A stretch of DNA of 64,000 nt from Fragum whitleyi. Taxonomy: Eukaryota > Mollusca > Bivalvia > Cardiida > Cardiidae. The stretch covers positions 52,564,399 through 52,628,398 of the forward strand of contig OX411552.1 in assembly GCA_948146395.1 (NCBI GenBank), given 5' to 3'. The position numbers and the translations under genes were made by a program. Below, piece after piece: positions 1 to 10,696 of the stretch. The notes under the pieces are model-generated. The model ran no database searches. It worked only from the letters and a program-made list of their open reading frames with translations, and had not been told where the DNA came from. Every line of letters starts with the position of its first letter. The stretch's first letter is position 1.

Positions 1-1
1 A

Positions 2-386
2 CAGCTAGTAACATAATGAAAATGACATTCACCTCGACCAAAAACATTTAAATCGCTCTTCCAGCGCTCCATTCATTCATTCCAAACCCTCACTCAAACT
101 ATTCAAAAACACTCCAAATGATTAAAAACGATTGAAAGAATCTTTCCCCAATTTCAAATGCTGATGTGGGTATTAAAGCGTCTAATTGGTTCGAGGAGAA
201 TCACAAAAACAAAAAGAAGTATATTATATTAAAGGAAGGTAATAAAGTTAAATAGATAATAAGTAATAACAAATAGCGATATTGGATAACATCCCTTGAA
301 TTTCATTAAAAAAAATCCGCTACTCTCACTCAATCAAATTCATTCTGAAGTTATTCGCCATGTCAAATTGACGATGTTGTGCACTT
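2..386. mobile_element. MITE family 1 copy starting at the window edge
   Basis: The window opens with CAGCTAGTAACATAATGAAA, the family left end, and continues with CGCTCCATTCATTCATTCCA. The right end (about 365-386, ACGATGTTGTGCACTT) is degenerate. Confidence 0.65.
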
Positions 387-697
387 TAAAATAACAAGGT
401 GGTTATTTGTCACAAGATACACGCGTTGCGATACTTGGTAACCAAATCTGAAAAACAACATTGGAGAATAACTAAATGATAAGCTAGGTATAGTAACAGT
501 TCTTGCGCAATGCATTCCGTAATCATGAGAGGAACATTACTGTCAAGTTTCATGTCAATCGGACAAAAGGGGGGGGGGGGCAGAGTTATTCTGCGGTATG
601 GGATTAGACGCCACCCGCCACCCACCGGACTCAAGAACTTAATTTAAAAGACCCGTCTTTCGACGGACGCATAGAAAAGGCCCACATTCCTACCTAC

Positions 698-840
698 CTC
701 ATCTGGTGCTTCTGAAGTTTGTCGATGTCGTCGAAGGCGTGATATGTAGGCGTGGCTAGGAGATGAGACTCAACCCACTCAACGTGTACAGTCAGTCGTG
801 GATCATCCGGCTCCGTGTATAAACAGTCGGAATCTTGTAA
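698..840 (-). CDS. Candidate alternative last exon (or exon of a neighbouring gene)
   Basis: The exon has an acceptor tttcgtttccag|TTA and begins in phase 0. It encodes about 48 residues including DDPRLTVHVEWVESHLLA and YHAFDDIDKLQKHQM. It then meets ATG AGG TAG GTAGG, which can be read as a TAG stop or as a donor (ATGAG|GTAGGT). It lies downstream of exon 1488-1637 on the minus strand, and phase 0 fits the donor of exon 1887-1998, so it could replace exon 1488-1637 as an alternative 3' end. Codon-like composition is convincing but I recognise no family. It might instead belong to another gene continuing left of the window. Confidence 0.45.
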
Positions 841-1036
841 CTGGAAACGAAATAAGGTGTTGAAAGATATCAGCATATTGCTACTAAGATACTTGGTAAC
901 CAAAGGATGTGTGTTAGTAAAATATGGATGCACTTTTTTATACTCGTTACATATTGCGCGCGTACCGTCACATTTAAAAGACTAAATGTAAACATTCAGG
1001 GGTGTTAGCCAAAATATATACTAGTAGGAATTGTCT

Positions 1037-1321
1037 GGCTCGTTGGCCGAGTGGTTAGCGCGCTCGACTGGTTGCGGGTTCGAGCCCCACCGGAAACGGG
1101 TAGTGTATTTGGGCAGGACATTTTACAGACAAGGCCCCAGTCCACCCAGCTGTAAAAGTGGGTAGCAGTGGTTAGAAACCATTGCCTCTCTCTCTATGTG
1201 CAGGATAAGATCTGGAATGAGTTAGGACCACGATCGAAATAAGAGTCATTCGATCCTTTAACGTGTTATCCTCGAGTAAAAAAAAACAACAAAACAAAGC
1301 AAAAAAAAAAAAAAAAAAAAA
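1037..1321 (+). repeat. tRNA-derived SINE with A-rich tail
   Basis: The head GGCTCGTTGGCCGAGTGGTT (from 1037) has an A box (GTGGTTAGCGCG) and a B box (GGTTCGAGCCC, 1077-1087), but lacks most of a tRNA anticodon/variable region. The body contains CACCCAGCTGTAAAAGTGGG and the tail is A-rich (1278-1321, ending in a run of about 20 A). The long uninterrupted tail suggests a fairly young copy. No clear target-site duplication is visible. It lies between exons 698-840 and 1488-1637. Confidence 0.75.
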
Positions 1322-1487
1322 CTTACGACCAATTAAGTGCGCAGAACTAGAGACGTCAGAGATTTTCTTCCTACGCACATAATGGCACCTGCATATCATA
1401 ACCCATTTTTATAAGATTAATATCCTTTGAAATGTAAGCAGAACATTGATATAAACGAAATGTTATTATAGAAATTATTCAATTGCC

Positions 1488-1637
1488 TTATTCTCCCAAA
1501 AATTTCAAATACTTCTCATCAACAGGAAATGGCATTTTTAAGGAAAAAACGTTTATATTTCCAGGGTGCCAAATACAGTCTGAGTGGCCACAGTCTATTT
1601 CTTCTAATTTTTCATCCAAACCATAGATTGCGAGTAC
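1488..1637 (-). CDS. Terminal coding exon, same MATH-like gene
   Basis: The exon is preceded by a strong acceptor (ttctgtttcgcag|GTA), starts in phase 0 to match the preceding exon, and gives 49 residues followed by TAA at 1490-1488. The peptide starts VLAIYGLDEKLEEIDCG and ends KMPFPVDEKYLKFLGE. It carries two cysteines in CGHSDC. No internal donor in a usable phase is visible, so this is read as the last coding exon. A clean AATAAA on the minus strand shortly after the stop was not seen; AT-rich variants are present. Confidence 0.65.
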   Translation of the reverse strand, partial: VLAIYGLDEKLEEIDCGHSDCIWHPGNINVFSLKMPFPVDEKYLKFLGE

Positions 1638-1886
1638 CTGCGAAACAGAAATTGATTGCCAGATATTTTTTTTCTCATCGGAGCATTGGTCTTTCCATAG
1701 TTTAAAGATGATATAGTGTCAGGAAATATTTGCATAATAATTCATGAAAAATAGAAACATGTCAGTGGTTATATTTCAAAATTCAACAAAAGTTCCAAAT
1801 TGTAGTTTCACACATCAAAGTTTTCTATTTTACGTCAAGTATGAGACGCTTCTCTTAACGGAAGGGGGGGGGGTACAGGGACGTAC

Positions 1887-1998
1887 CTTTTCTACTGGTA
1901 TATTTGTTCGTAGGAAGTAGCCATCATCCAAGTCCTGTTGTACATAGTATCTACTGAATGGACCGAAGTTCGTCTTAACTGCGTGGTCAGGTACATAT
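1887..1998 (-). CDS. Internal exon, same MATH-like gene
   Basis: This 112-bp minus-strand exon has its acceptor at tataatag|A (a weak pyrimidine tract) and a strong donor (GAAAAG|GTACGT). One base completes the Arg codon left by exon 6002-6121, and 37 codons follow, ending in phase 0. The peptide includes GPFSRYYVQQDLDDGYFL and ends NIPVEK. Aromatic-rich strands and a GPxSxYYxQxDLDDG segment would suit the last strands of a TRAF-like sandwich, but this is inference. In frame it joins exon 1488-1637, and equally the alternative exon 698-840. Confidence 0.65.
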
Positions 1999-2329
1999 CT
2001 ATTATACATAAACAATTCATGTTAGGTTATGTATAACTCGAATGCGGTATTGTGACTTGTAGTTATATTACATTATATGAAAAAATATTAAAGCCAAATA
2101 CAACCTTTTAAGTAGAATTCGCTACTTCGACTCGTCGATTGTATACAAAATTTTACTAAATATCTGTTTGTTTGTATTGGGTGTACATAACGCAACTACT
2201 ATGATTATTGCAGTTATATCATGGCGATTGATGCACCTAACCTGGGTTTCCTGACGTTTGTCACACTAGTAAAACAATTACATTTCATTCAAGTCAACAG
2301 CTACTTATCTCACTTACGTGTAAGTGTAC

Positions 2330-2467
2330 TACTTATCATACGGTCATTTTTGGGAGACAAATGGTTTGAGTCAAATGTTGGATGCAATTTGGTCGAGCCG
2401 AGATTCGAACTCAGGGCACCAGGATTGACAGCACAACGCGTTACCACTGAGGCAGCAGGGCTCGGCC
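2330..2467 (-). repeat. tRNA-derived SINE
   Basis: The minus strand from 2467 reads GGCCGAGCCCTGCTGCCTCA then GTGGTAACGCG (A box), with the B box GAGTTCGAATCTC. The following body contains TTTGTCTCCCA. The same head/body combination recurs, more decayed, at 27805-27944, so they are one family. Confidence 0.65.
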
Positions 2468-2554
2468 ATGCGAATACCATATGGGACCTGCGCTAACAAA
2501 AATCTGAAAAGTTTTGAAATAGCAGAGGTCTACTACAGTTTGCGTTTCAAAAAC

Positions 2555-2829
2555 TTAAGGTTCATGTAAAGTGTTTGAGACCAAATTTTAAGGGCATTCA
2601 TTTGCCAAGAAAAAGCAGTATGTCCAGGAATATTATATATCAAAATGAAGCTATTTATGAGCACAAGCAGTTGAAAAACATAAGACTGTAATAACTATAG
2701 CGGTATAGCCAAAACATTGTGGAAAAGGGTCATTTTGTACAGAACAAGCAACTGCATGACTGTTGGATAAAATTGTCTCATAGTTTAACAAAGTCTAGCC
2801 TAATGTACCATCCAGGTAGTGCTACAACC
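2555..2829 (+). repeat. Left arm of a 275-bp inverted repeat pair
   Basis: It starts TTAAGGTTCATGTAAAGTGT, runs through CATTGTGGAAAAGGGTCATT, and ends near GGTAGTGCTACAACC. It is the inverted counterpart of 4843-5118. Confidence 0.6.
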
Positions 2830-2881
2830 ATTGGTATAAAACTCAGCCCAAAAACGTAGTTATACAAGCAATTTATGTAAT

Positions 2882-2982
2882 AGTTATAGTTCATTTCTGA
2901 CAATTTACGCGATATAACCTAAGCGGAGCGTTAGCGGAGCGCAAGGTTATACGCGTAAATTGTCAGAATATGAACTATAACT
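2882..2982. mobile_element. Foldback (MITE-like) palindrome
   Basis: The left arm AGTTATAGTTCATTTCTGAC continues CAATTTACGCG. The right arm is its near-perfect complement (CGCGTAAATTGTCAGAATAT then GAACTATAACT). The loop carries GCGGAGCGTTAGCGGAGCGC. Confidence 0.6.
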
Positions 2983-3320
2983 GTTTTACCGATCGACTTA
3001 TTTTTTCATCAAATAACGCTAGTTCAATTGAGTTGCACGTCAATCAATGATGTCATTCATTTTTGTTGCGTCATACATTCTTCAATCAAATCGAGGTACA
3101 CAAAAGTGGGAGGAGCGAATTTAATCACTATCGCGTTCCTGTAATTATTTTGTCATTTGGCGAGACAAATTCAGCTGAGAACGTTCAGTGAATAAAACCT
3201 CGTGATTTCTGCTAGTGTATTTTGTATTCCTTTTACCGGTAGTTGGTTTTTTGCGGACAATGTTCATCATTTAAGGGATTTTGTTTTTTTAGGAAAACAG
3301 TTATCTATCACGACATATTC

Positions 3321-3580
3321 AGCCGCGCATTTTAAGTTCGTCGGACTATCATTCAAACGGTCCCGGGTTCGATCTCCGACGGTGGCACTAATCCTTTCCG
3401 ACTTTTTGTCTCCCACCTATGGGTCGATAATCGTAGACCTATGTAGGATAACAGCTGCAGACTGGTAAAGAAATGGTACTACTGGGGTAAGAAATACCAG
3501 GAATTCGTTGTTGGGTGCTCCAGCCGCCGCAATATAACTGAAGGATTGTTGAAAGCGGTGTTAAACCAAATACAAACAAA
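3321..3580 (+). repeat. tRNA-derived SINE (bivalve type)
   Basis: The B-box-like GGGTTCGATCTCC lies at 3365-3377 behind a degenerate A-box region. The body follows (TTTGTCTCCCACCTATGGGT) and the 3' part runs ATAACTGAAGGATTGTTGAAA then GCGGTGTTAAACC, near 3534-3568. That end is one I associate from memory with SINEs frequent in bivalve transcripts. It is nested between the inverted arms at 2555-2829 and 4843-5118. Confidence 0.55.
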
Positions 3581-4842
3581 ACCTTGGCATATTCATTACC
3601 AATAATATATAAGTTGAAACAAGACGTTAGTAGAAAACATTCATAATGCAATGAAAAGCTCTAGTTTCCAAGTTTTGGTTCTCAACCGATACGTCAATCA
3701 TAGTTAAACGGATGACACAGGCTTTCGATTTTAATCAGCTATTACAGGCATAATATACCTCGAATCACTTTTTATTTGCTAATATCTGTATCCCTAGAAT
3801 CCTTTAAGTAAGAATTTTGTATCTTTTCTACAATTGTTTTGCATACCTATACCTTTTATATGAACATTTGATTGCATTTTGTTAAGATTGGGACCTTTGC
3901 AGAACGACTAAATTGAAATAATTAAAAATGTCGTTCATGAGATCCAAAGTATTCATTTTAAAAAGGAAGTGAGATTTTATAACGTTTGAACTGTGTCATC
4001 TTTTCTTTTTTTATGTCAATGTGAAAATGTGAAGTACAGAAAGGCCTGGTTCGAGAAAATTCGTCGATGTCGTTCTTACTGCTGTATACCATGTAGATTG
4101 ATATTTTACTATCAGAATCATTGCTTTATCCGCTAAATCTTGTCTTGATTAACATGAAGACAAATTATTCAAGAATTTTTTCTTCTCCTTTTAATGAGTA
4201 ATTGTGTATAAGCTTTACTTCAAAAGAACATTCATATTTTTTTTTATTAATCATTAATACTCGATTACAAGTTAATAGTCTTTCGGGACTTTTGTCAGAC
4301 AAGATTATGACGTCACTGTCTGGTTTTGAATGTAGTCCCCGCCCATTATGACATGAAGTCACGTAGCTCACTTATTCGAACAGATCGTCAGGTTATGGAA
4401 TATATTTTTTTAATTTCAAACGAAATAGCGACCTTTCATTGGCCGAAAAAATAGGGCGATCGGTAATTTGACTTATTTTATAAACACATATGTCATATAT
4501 GTCATTCTAATTTTGTAAACGTGTAGATCATTTTAGGGTATGGTGTGTTATCACAACATAAATAGACATAAATTGTTTATATACCTGTAAGGTTGTTTAG
4601 CAATATATCAATTTCTATTTCACAGAATGATAAATATATAGTAATATTGTAGATCATTGAATTAAAAAAATCTATAACTTGAAATAAATGCAGAAAATAT
4701 TTCACAATATTATGGTGTGATGTTGCACCATACCTTACATCTATTTTGAAAACAGACCAAACCGGTTTGACACGTATGTTGACAAAATAAATGGAAATTG
4801 ATTGTTTCAAAAGAGCCTTTTGAGACTGAGTTTTATATCTAA

Positions 4843-5118
4843 GGTTGTAGCACTACCTGGATGGTACTTCAGACTGTACTTTGCTAAAATACGGGGCAGT
4901 TTTATGCAACCGTCATGCAGTTGCTTGTTCTGTACAAAATGACCCTTTTCCACAATGTTTTGGCTATACCGCAATAGCTATGGCGGTCTTAGGTTGCCTA
5001 ACTGCTTGTGCTCACGAATAGCTTCATTTTGATATATAATATACCCGGACATACTGCTTTTTCTTGGTTACTTAAGTGCCCTAAATATTGGGTCCCAAAC
5101 ACTTTACATGAACCTTAA
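4843..5118 (-). repeat. Right arm of the 275-bp inverted repeat pair
   Basis: GGTTGTAGCACTACCTGG at the inner side and ACACTTTACATGAACCTTAA at the outer side mirror the left arm. Both outer ends are at TTAA. The arms enclose 2.0 kb. They could be the long terminal inverted repeats of one element, or two solo copies in opposite orientation. A diverged third copy may lie near 62840-62930. Confidence 0.6.
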
Positions 5119-5560
5119 TAGGCTACCTGGGAATGTAAAATGAACGTTGATATATAGAAATCAAATACATGTATCCTTCGACCTAGTCAGCCTGTTCAGC
5201 CTTCAAAACGATTTGATATCACTTCCCAGTAAAAACACATTTCACAATTTAGTCGGCGAAGGGAAACTAATTTTCGGATAAGTAGTATTTCATCTTGAAA
5301 AATGACGAAATAACGTGCCGAGAAATTGCGTTGCCAAACTAAAGAGAAAATAAAGTTACCGACAATATGAATGTTGTATGTTGTGTGTTAACAACTCAAC
5401 ATTTTGTTATCTTACAGAAAGATTATGTTGATTCGATAGTTTAGTTGGGATGAAATTGCCTTTTCTATGTTGCTTCACAGCAATAAATTCATAAGTAGAT
5501 GATCTATATTGTTTTTGACATGCTGTAGACCGTCGTGTTTCAATATTAGTATTCGTCCCC

Positions 5561-5565
<5 letters not shown>

Positions 5566-5611
<46 letters not shown>

Positions 5612-5632
5612 CATCTCTCTTATTTCTCTCTC
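5566..5632. repeat. CT microsatellite
   Basis: An uninterrupted CT run to 5600, then interrupted CT/TCTG to about 5632. The frame over it is low-complexity. Confidence 0.95.
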
Positions 5633-6001
5633 TGGAACCCGTATCTTTTCTTTATCTCTCTCTAATTGTCTTTCTGTCTGGTTATATCTTTCTGTCTGTC
5701 ACCCTCTCTATTTCCATATCCGTTTGTCAGTCTGTCTTTCTCTTTTTCTCTCTAACTTTGCGAAGACATGTATTTGTTACCTATTCAAATTCGCAAAATA
5801 CTCCATTAATAGTTATAAAAACGTAGATTTTTGCAAACGATAGTAAAGAAAGGTTGAATCATACTTAGACATTCTGCTATGTATAAGACGTAGTGAACCA
5901 TCCCAGTCTGCGCTCCCTGCGCAGTCGAAAAATGTCGGCACTTTTCGCATTTAACATAATTTTTGTATGTCACGATTTATATATTCTTTGTTGCGTCTTA
6001 C

Positions 6002-6121
6002 CTTGTCAAAACAACAATGTTCCAACATACATAACGGCTGTTCTTGCGAGGCACGTGAGTTATGTCTGTATAGTAGAGTTTAAAGGCGAGATATTTCCCA
6101 CTCACATCCGCCTCCATCAGC
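6002..6121 (-). CDS. Internal exon, same MATH-like gene (next after 17470-18361)
   Basis: This 120-bp minus-strand exon has a good acceptor (gttcttatttcag|G) and an ideal donor (ACAAG|GTAAGA). It needs 1 base to complete its first codon, which is what exon 17470-18361 leaves (TG|G, giving Trp). It ends 2 bases into a codon, which exon 1887-1998 completes (AG|A, giving Arg). The 39 whole codons include GKYLAFKLYYTD and RYVCWNIVVLT, alternating hydrophobic and polar residues as in beta strands, and could begin a third MATH-like repeat. The intron before it is about 11.3 kb and full of repeats. The exon has no similarity that I recognise with certainty. Its assignment rests on splice signals and matching phase. 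Confidence 0.65.
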
Positions 6122-6294
6122 CTGAAATAAGAACAACAACAGATATTATCTTTTGATATCAAAATGCTCGCGAAGGCCTCCATCTAAAATCGTGCATTGA
6201 AGGCGCTTCACTGCGGTTCAGTTTCATCGGCGATAGTGGGCACATCGTTTACCAAATGTAGGACTGATCTATATTTCCGTTTGATCATTGTCGC

Positions 6295-6400
6295 TACTCA
6301 TTAGGACTTTTCCGTAATTGGAAAGTGCATCGGACGTAAATATAGCAATTTTGGGTTAATTTTAGATAATCTGGTTTCTCGTGGTACTATGGTTAATACG
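6295..6400 (-). pseudogene. Decayed paralogue of exon-like segment 62001-62210 (E')
   Basis: On the minus strand this stretch aligns without gaps over about 33 codons with 62210-62110. It preserves blocks such as IYVRCTFQ (versus TYVRGTFQ) and RKSPN (versus TKSPS). Several differences are at third positions (CCG/CCA, TAC/TAT, CGC/CGA, CAG/CAA, CCG/CCT). The copy has two stops near its start (codons 3 and 5) and one at the end, and the acceptor context has lost one base (atttcag|CG). It lies inside the 11-kb intron of the MATH-like gene, on the same strand, and is read as a dead exon copy. Confidence 0.55.
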
Positions 6401-6571
6401 CTGAAATGCCTTCCCATCGTTCATGATGATTGTTTGGATGCATATAAATAAATGACAAAATGTAGCAAAACTGCGTTCTGTTACCAAATTACCTTATGCC
6501 CAATTTTAAACTGTTTCATTAATTTTGTTATTCTTAATGTCAACTTTGTAAGCGAGAACGGAATGTTGTTT

Positions 6572-6660
6572 TGACGTCACACAACCCGCGCTATCATTGC
6601 TGCGTGCTAAAGTATTCCCGAGGTGTATTCCGTAGAATCACCGAGTGTTCCCGATTGTGT
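6572..6660 (-). promoter_or_regulatory. Conserved CRE-containing block upstream of E'
   Basis: A full palindromic cAMP-response-element consensus TGACGTCA lies at 6572-6579. About 35 bases away is the block ATTCCCGAGGTGTATTCCG (from 6614), which recurs with one difference at 62442-62460. The same order is found upstream of segment E. Promoter function is inferred from the motif and from its conservation between the two copies. Confidence 0.35.
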
Positions 6661-9600
6661 CTTTACCGTGCCGTCAATCTTGGATTTTCGGGGAAAATTT
6701 TTGCGACCTGAATGTGGATCCTAAGTTGGTGACATGGGTTACAAACAGAAATTTAAATCTGTAATTTCTTTATTATACCACTACTGTTTTGACCTTACAT
6801 CATTTTGACCAATGCACATTATTTAAAATAGAGATGCCGCTTGATAAACAAATTTTTGTGAGATCAAAATTGACCCTAAAAAAACAAATATGAAGTATTC
6901 ATAAATTTCACGGCGTTACTTTTGTACAAATTATGTCTGAAAATATTTTTTATTTGGGCCGGAGGCCTCGTATATTGAAACAAAATTGAATCTTTGAATA
7001 CACGATCCCTAGTTAATGACATTAAAAAGTCATCAAGCTGGTTGCAACAAATTTCGTGAGCTCAAACTTGAAGTGTTAATTAAACATCTTTCGTACGTAA
7101 GAGACTTTATCATGACTCTTGACATTTTGTTGTTCTAAGATTAAGAAACTTTAAATACCAATAAAATGTCGTTTTATGTAATAATGGTATTTTCAAAATC
7201 GAAAATGTCTTTAAGGGGAATTATAACTAGAAAAAAATCTACAGAAAAAATAATTGAGTTGGAATGTAGAACGAAAATCAAAGGCCTGAAAGACCTGAAA
7301 TGCAGCCAGAACCGAACAACATGTTTTCAATCCACTGTTTGTGTCACTTTGCAAAATATTGTGCTACTTGCAAGCCACTAAAGCCAAGTCCTTTATTTCA
7401 TTGTCGTGTGTCGAATGTGAGACAATTTTCAAATTGATTGCATGATCAAGCCGAATCAAAATGCTACAACACAAACAACAACAACATCAACAAACTAAAA
7501 TTGTAACCGTATTTCTTCGACCCCATCTAACTCTCCTGTTCCACGAGCCAAAAAGATATTGTTCATTTTCAAATTCTATTGCGAAATAGTCCACGTAAGA
7601 ATGCCTAAATTATCGTACGATGCCCAATGGTATTACAACGCATCTTACAATGCCAGAATGCACTTGATGACCCAACATCGAGAATTCTGGGTACTTTTTT
7701 TTTTATTTTTGTTGAGAATTAAAATTGGGCTTCAGGACTAATTTTGATTGAGAATCGTATTCAACAAGCTACGTATAATTATCATTTGTTAAATATATAT
7801 AATCAATTCAAAATATGAAACATTGAGTCAATTTACGAGGGTAAATTGACAAAATACTCAATTTCATTATCTTTACTAAAGGGAAGTAATATGGATTTTT
7901 GTTTGGTCGTGAAACTAAATATTGACCACAATCATTTCTCCCGAAATCGTTATAATCAATAGACCCCGAAGTTTTGCAAAAAAAAGAAGAAACAACAACA
8001 AACTCAATATATATTTCATGAAAAGTCTTGAGAAATTATAGCATTCTACAATATTTTGTGCACATTCGTTATGTAATTGAGGTCCTTCTCATCCGTTTTT
8101 CTAGAAATATAGGAAATATACATAGCAAACATAACACCACACACTGTTTTAAATGATAGGCTGTTAAGGGATATGTAGTCGATGGAAAATTATAATTTGA
8201 AAAAAAAATGATATTATTTTTTTCCTTGAATGTTTACATTTCAATTATCATATGTTTCAAGTTTTCAAATGAATGGCGCCAGAAACACATGAGCCGTACG
8301 TTTAAAATCACTCTCTGCTTTAAACCACCTGAAGGTCCAATCCATTCGACTCCAAACGAAAGTGTTTGACTGCCTTACATGTAACCCCCAATCTCCTTCG
8401 GAGTATTGTTGGAGATATTTCATGTATGTAAATCTGACTGATTGTATTGCTTAAGTCTACAATATAATCAAATGGAGGTATTCCCGAATTTCTAAATCCC
8501 TATTTAAGAAGATTGATAAAAACTACAATCTCGAAAGTTTATCTCTTTGGTTCTGTGCAAAATAGTATCAAGTTTCTTGTTACTGTACCGACCAGGGTTT
8601 TTAGAAGAATTAAACAATTTAAAACAACTTTGATAGAGCTTCACCCAGCATATCTCTATCAGGAATCATTTATACTGGCAAGCTTCTGGGGAGAAGAAGA
8701 TATTGAATAAAAATTATATATGAACAGACATTTGGACTATGGCAAAACCCGTATTTAGTGCTGGATTGAGCTAAACTAGAATGATTTTCGCTCACCTGTT
8801 CTCATTTCCTGGTGACTAATTCATACTAGTCGGGTTTACTTTTTCAAGCGCAGCGATACATATGTTTGATGTTGTGAGGTTCGGACTATCACGATACCGA
8901 CGATCACTATATGCGAGCCAGGCTTCGCATGACAGAGTAAAAATTCAAAAGATAAAAAGCTTCGTACGATATAATTATAGATGGAATGATGAAAGAATTA
9001 TATTAACACTCGTCCCGAAGCAATTCGAAATATATCACCCCATGTCATTCAAAACTCACTCATCTTACTTTTCGGTTTCATTCCGAAAACATTGTCAATA
9101 TCACGACTCTCATGAAACTTATGAAGTTAAACAGATAAAGCACGAATATGGAATTCCGACTTGTCGTCAACGGGCTTTTCCACTTGTGGACAAGTATATT
9201 TTCCTAGGCTACTTGTCTATTGACAATTTAATACCAGGACAATTCTTTTAGCAGCAATATATAAAAGAGGGCATATAGTTGACAAAAGTGGTTGAGTGTC
9301 AACACTACTTATTCAAAATTCATTACTGGCTGAACAAAAGTCAGATATCAAAAAAGACAAACATTTGAGCCAAATATGTTGCTTCTAAAATACTAAAACC
9401 TTTTTTTTTTGAGTTTGAAGAGGTCTCCAAGTTTTCGACCCTCTTTCAAACTTGTATAGGATTTCAAGACAAACATTCTGACCAAGATGCTGAATGTTCA
9501 ATCCAATTTTGCACACATTTCCAGGGCAAGATGCTGAATTAAGCCCCCTTTCTGATGCAGCCATTGTTTTTAAATCTCTGTTGAATTCCTTGGAAAATGG

Positions 9601-10601
9601 CAGCATATTCTCTAAAATGGAAAAATAGAGCGACATCGGTAATTCCCTGGTGCGACAATAAATCTAACTCTCGGCAGAAACCAGCACAAAAAAAACAACT
9701 TTTTGTCAGTCCTTGTGATATTTTATGATTGAATTTAGAACCCAGACGGAGTTTTAACTTGTAATAAAGAACACTTGGTATCTTTTTTTTTCTTATTTTG
9801 TAGGTCGGGGATTTTAAAATTGATATAAGAGAAATTATTTTGAACTTTAATGTTCGGATATATTACTATATTCCTATCCTTTTTTCATAAATGTGTCCCT
9901 TGGGAAAATATATATACTACAAGATTTATATACGCTGAAATCGTCTGTCCTTGGGGAAGTTCACCATTTTGTATAATAGCAGACAAAATCTCGACCAGAA
10001 TTTAATCATGTTTCAATAAGCGCTAAATCCTGCATCAGTGACCCTGAAAGTGATTGCTCTATTTGTTTCTCCGACAGACATTAAAAATTCTCAGACTTTA
10101 AAGTAGTTACTTTTAGCCAGGAAAGTATTTTTTATAAAAAATATTACTACAGGTCTTACACTGAAGGCCTAGTATGGAGCTAACCGGATAGAAGGCTAAA
10201 TTATAGAACCTGGGTTCTGGGTTATCCCCCGAACCACCCCATAAACACCTTCGAACCTACCACCCCGATTCCCACACCCCGTTGCTACCCTGAATCTCCG
10301 ATTAAGGTGTGTCTTCTTGTATAAACTAGATTTCAGCAAGCAACACGCTTGTGGACCAGAACCACATAACTACAGTCTATTCAAGCTGGAACGACGATGT
10401 TTTATTCGTCCATCTACGATATTCTGGATTCAATGCACATTGTTTTACCTAAAGGCTATGATCGTGCTGCTTATAAGGCTTTTGTCAATAACGACGTAAA
10501 ACTGACAAGGCAAATGATTTTTGAATGTAGTTGAATGAGTGGAATGAGCGAGGTGTAAAAGATATCAAAATGGAGAATATTGAATGAGTGGTCATTGAAC
10601 A

Positions 10602-10696
10602 CCGAATTTATTAAACGAGTCATCTTTAAACAGATAAAAAAATAAGCTGTGTCGAATTTTTTTATCTATTTTCGATGACGAGTTTAATAAATTCGG
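10602..10696. mobile_element. Foldback palindrome
   Basis: The arms are CCGAATTTATTAAACGAGTC + ATC and the complement GATGACGAGTTTAATAAATT + CGG. A nested inner pair of AGATAAAAAAA / TTTTTTTATCT surrounds a short loop. Confidence 0.55.

Larger units (their letters stand above)
1999..6001 (-). other. 4.0-kb intron of the MATH-like gene
   Basis: It lies between exons 6002-6121 and 1887-1998. It contains a tRNA-derived SINE (2330-2467), two 275-bp inverted arms (2555-2829 and 4843-5118) enclosing a small foldback element and a second SINE, and a CT microsatellite at 5566-5632. Confidence 0.5.

Noticed and set aside
1037..1095. A functional tRNA gene
   Set aside because: A and B boxes are present, but the arms do not complete a tRNA, and the sequence continues into a SINE body with an A tail.
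8862..9251. 129-codon frame, plus strand
   Set aside because: No family pattern. The sequence includes repeat-like CCACTTGTGGACAAGT and there are no splice or promoter signals.
9385..9636. 83-codon frame, minus strand
   Set aside because: Reads like a dispersed non-coding repeat (GGTCGAAAACTTGGAGACC), with no protein family pattern.
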